A stretch of 64,000 nucleotides of DNA from CAZHRC01 sp964533865 (lineage in GTDB: Bacteria > Bacillota > Clostridia > Tissierellales > Peptoniphilaceae). Made by a program: the position numbers and the translations under genes. The notes under the pieces were generated by a model. That model did no database searches. It had not been told where the DNA came from and saw only the letters and a list, made by a program, of their open reading frames with translations. The stretch covers positions 11,916 to 75,915 of the forward strand of contig CAZHRC010000009.1 in assembly GCA_964533865.1 (NCBI GenBank), given 5' to 3'. Below, in pieces: positions 62,015-64,000 of this stretch (positions within the stretch are counted from its first letter, which is position 1; each line of letters begins with the position of its first letter).

Positions 62015-62728
62015 ATGGAAGAGGAAACATTAGTCGGAAAATTTATAAAACGGGATAATCGCTTTGTATGTACGGTACAAGTGGGTGAAAACCAACTAAA
62101 AGCTCACGTTAAAAGTACCGGAAGGATGGCAGAGCTTTTTCTTCAAGGCGCCAAAGTCGTCGTGAGACAGAGTTCAAATCCTAATCGGAAAACGGCCTAT
62201 GATTTAGTAGCGGTGTGGAGGGAAGGTCAATGGTTTAACGTTGATAGTCAAGTGCCTAACCGCGTCATCTACGACGGATTTGAGCAGGGAAACATACTCA
62301 CAGAACCCATCCTGTCGATTAAAAGAGAAGTGACCTACTCCAACGCGAGATTGGACATGAAAGTGAGAACAGAAAAAGAGACATACTTCGTCGAAGTGAA
62401 GGGGGTAACACTTGAACGAGATGGTTTGGCGTGGTTTCCAGACGCTCCGACGAGTCGCGGGGTAAAACATTTAAAGGTGTTGATGGAGGCGGTGTCACAA
62501 GGATACCGAGGTATGATGATTTTTCTCGTTCAATTCACTGATGTTGATGGTTTTTGCGTCAATAGGAACCAGGATCCAACCTTTGCGGATGCTCTAGAAA
62601 AAGCACGACGACAAGGGGTCGAGATACGCGCATTCGATTGTTTGGTGACACCATCTACGATTGAAATAAAGCATGAAATCCCTATTATATGGGAAGAAGA
62701 GAGGTTAAATGAAAACAATAACTTGTGA
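62015..62728 (+). CDS. sfsA: SfsA-family DNA/RNA nuclease (sugar fermentation stimulation protein)
   Basis: A 237-residue SfsA protein: an N-terminal OB-like domain with HVKSTGRMAELFLQGAKVVV at about 29-48 and a C-terminal PD-(D/E)XK nuclease domain. The nuclease residues are visible: YSNARLDMKV near 108-117 and FVEVKGVTLE near 127-136, followed by FPDAPTSRGVKHL. The name comes from an E. coli effect on maltose genes; nuclease activity is the better-supported property of the family. AGGAAGG lies before the start, which directly follows the stop of the anchor piece upstream. It overlaps rlmD by 20 nt. Confidence 0.93.
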   Translation: MEEETLVGKFIKRDNRFVCTVQVGENQLKAHVKSTGRMAELFLQGAKVVVRQSSNPNRKTAYDLVAVWREGQWFNVDSQVPNRVIYDGFEQGNILTEPILSIKREVTYSNARLDMKVRTEKETYFVEVKGVTLERDGLAWFPDAPTSRGVKHLKVLMEAVSQGYRGMMIFLVQFTDVDGFCVNRNQDPTFADALEKARRQGVEIRAFDCLVTPSTIEIKHEIPIIWEEERLNENNNL

Positions 62729-64000
62729 AATTACGGATATGACCCTAGAAGGCGAGGGGTTCGGACGAGTGGATCGCAAAGCGGTTTTCATGGTAAATGG
62801 CATATTGGGTGAAGTGGCAACAGGTGAAATTATCGAAGATAAAGGCAATTATCTTAAAGCGGTAAAGATAAGGACCGAAACCCCTTCTCCCTTTGAAATC
62901 GAACCTTATTGCCCGCATTTTTTTGTGTGTGATGGGTGCAGTATGCAAAATATCACCGCGGAAAGCCAAGAGGACATAAAATCCCGCCAGATACGGGATG
63001 CGATCAATCGCATCGCTAAAGTACCCATTGATAGCATCGGGTATCATTCGATGAAAAGCCCGTATCATTACCGCAATAAAGTCGAATTAAAGCTCAACGG
63101 CACAGGGGATGTAGGCTACTTCAACCGCAAAACAAGGCGACATGTCCCCATCAAAACCTGCAAAATCGCCGATAAAGCAATCGACGAATTCTTGCCGTAC
63201 CTTCAACAAGATATCCACGATTCGGGACTCAAAGGATACGAGGGTCCAAATGAAGAGGGAACCGTCAAAAACATCATCCTCCGATCCAACAAAAAGGGTG
63301 AACTCATGGTCATACTAACCACGTCCAAAGGGGATTTTAAAGGGAAAGAAGAGTGGTTTGATCGCCTCAAAAAACACTCGGCAGTTGCCAGTCTCTTTCA
63401 TAGCGTCAATCTCCATTCGCGAAATTTGTCCTTAGGAAAAACCTTGTACCATATCTACGGCGAAAAAAACCTTGTCGATACCATAGGCGACCGCAAATTC
63501 ACCATATCGCCACCGTCATTTTTTCAAATAAACAACGCTCAAACAGAAATTCTCTATGACGTAGCCAAAAATAGTCTGCTAAACTATCCAAAGGGTAAAA
63601 TCTTGGACCTCTACTGTGGCATAGGGTCCATCACCCTCTATATGGCAGATCGAGCCACGTCCATACTCGGCGTTGAATCGGTTGATGCCGCTGTTTCCGA
63701 TGCCAAATTCAACGCTGACCTAAATGCCATTGCCAATGCTACCTTTACAGCAGCAAAATCAGAGGAAATACTCAACGCCCTATTCGTCGACCACAATTTT
63801 GACACCATCATCGTCGATCCTCCACGAAAAGGGCTAGATCGAAAAGTTGTCGAAGCCATCATCCAATCCTCAACGAAAGTCGTACTTTACATCTCCTGCA
63901 ATCCCGGCACCTTAGCACGAGATCTCGCATGGTTTGATAATGGAGGTTTTGAGGTGAAAAATGTAACGGGGGTTGATATGTTTCCTCAGACGATGCACGT
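62709..64000 (+). CDS. rlmD: TrmA/RlmD-family rRNA (uracil-5-)-methyltransferase, 3' end outside window
   Basis: This SAM-dependent enzyme methylates C5 of a uridine in 23S rRNA (U1939-type). About 430 residues are visible and the frame is open to the window edge, so only the last few are missing. It starts with a TRAM-like domain (about 1-58). The iron-sulfur motif is CPHFFVCDGC at about 68-77, with a fourth Cys in IKTCKIAD near 152. The SAM motif DLYCGIGSIT lies near 301-310, and VDPPRKG near 368. The catalytic Cys is in YISCNPGT near 392. The start, overlapping sfsA, has GAGAGG upstream. The exact target uridine is inferred from the family. Confidence 0.93.
   Translation, partial: MKTITCEITDMTLEGEGFGRVDRKAVFMVNGILGEVATGEIIEDKGNYLKAVKIRTETPSPFEIEPYCPHFFVCDGCSMQNITAESQEDIKSRQIRDAINRIAKVPIDSIGYHSMKSPYHYRNKVELKLNGTGDVGYFNRKTRRHVPIKTCKIADKAIDEFLPYLQQDIHDSGLKGYEGPNEEGTVKNIILRSNKKGELMVILTTSKGDFKGKEEWFDRLKKHSAVASLFHSVNLHSRNLSLGKTLYHIYGEKNLVDTIGDRKFTISPPSFFQINNAQTEILYDVAKNSLLNYPKGKILDLYCGIGSITLYMADRATSILGVESVDAAVSDAKFNADLNAIANATFTAAKSEEILNALFVDHNFDTIIVDPPRKGLDRKVVEAIIQSSTKVVLYISCNPGTLARDLAWFDNGGFEVKNVTGVDMFPQTMH

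Noticed and set aside
1..64000. CRISPR arrays, tRNA/rRNA genes, insertion sequences, prophage or attachment sites
   Set aside because: Looked for through regular repeats, cloverleaf-like segments, transposase or integrase motifs and terminal inverted repeats; none seen.

Overview
The window is a dense, mostly plus-strand chromosomal segment of a low-to-moderate GC Gram-positive anaerobe of the class Clostridia. The evidence is the gene set and its order: rel-dtd, der-plsY-gpsA, sepF-ylmH-lspA-rluD, ftsEX with an M23 hydrolase and CtpA, uvrB-uvrA, and uvrC-hprK ... murB-PHP-rapZ-yvcK-whiA-dnaE-pfkA-pyk. Homodimeric-type pyruvate:ferredoxin oxidoreductase and a water-forming-type NADH oxidase point to an anaerobe with some oxygen defence. 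I would guess the Peptostreptococcales/Tissierellales neighbourhood, but the genus cannot be read from the sequence. I see no rRNA, tRNA, CRISPR array, transposase, integrase or phage gene.

Layout. 1-6.5 kb: C-terminal part of Rel, then dtd, a metallo-beta-lactamase-fold hydrolase, aspS, tcdA, an RseC-like redox membrane protein and glyA. 6.6-18.4 kb: one long, tightly coupled run for GTPase-dependent ribosome assembly, phospholipid synthesis, cell division, lipoprotein maturation and DNA/RNA care (der, plsY, gpsA, HlyD-like, yggS-like, sepF, ylmH-like, lspA, ung, rluD), ending in comM, a ComGA/PilB-like ATPase and a LysR regulator. 18.4-25.6 kb: an XdhC-family protein (minus), a MarR-controlled heterodimeric ABC exporter (plus), then an F420-ligase-like protein and 5-formyl-THF cyclo-ligase (both minus). 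25.7-30 kb: ftsE, ftsX, an EnvC/PcsB-like M23 hydrolase and a CtpA protease. 30-43.5 kb: uvrB and uvrA, a block of individually terminated genes (DJ-1, ychF, a small membrane protein, an SDR, NADH oxidase, an M24 peptidase), then uvrC. 43.6-61 kb: hprK, nifJ, folC, murB, PHP, rapZ, yvcK, a Nudix gene, whiA, dnaE, pfkA and pyk, linking carbon-catabolite signalling and glycolysis with wall synthesis and replication. 61-64 kb: a broken exported-protein gene, sfsA and the 5' part of an rlmD-type methyltransferase.

Most genes are ordinary core genes. The best candidates for a second look are: the exported-protein gene at about 61.1-62.0 kb, which reads as one gene split by an in-frame TAG and a frameshift; an ABC exporter subunit with an extra Walker A defect; an F420-ligase family protein in an organism not expected to make F420; a phosphofructokinase with Cys at the ATP/PPi-determining position; an XdhC protein with the usual domain order reversed; and several unexplained palindromes and leaders (dtd, NADH oxidase promoter, M24 peptidase leader, xdhC/marR intergenic region).
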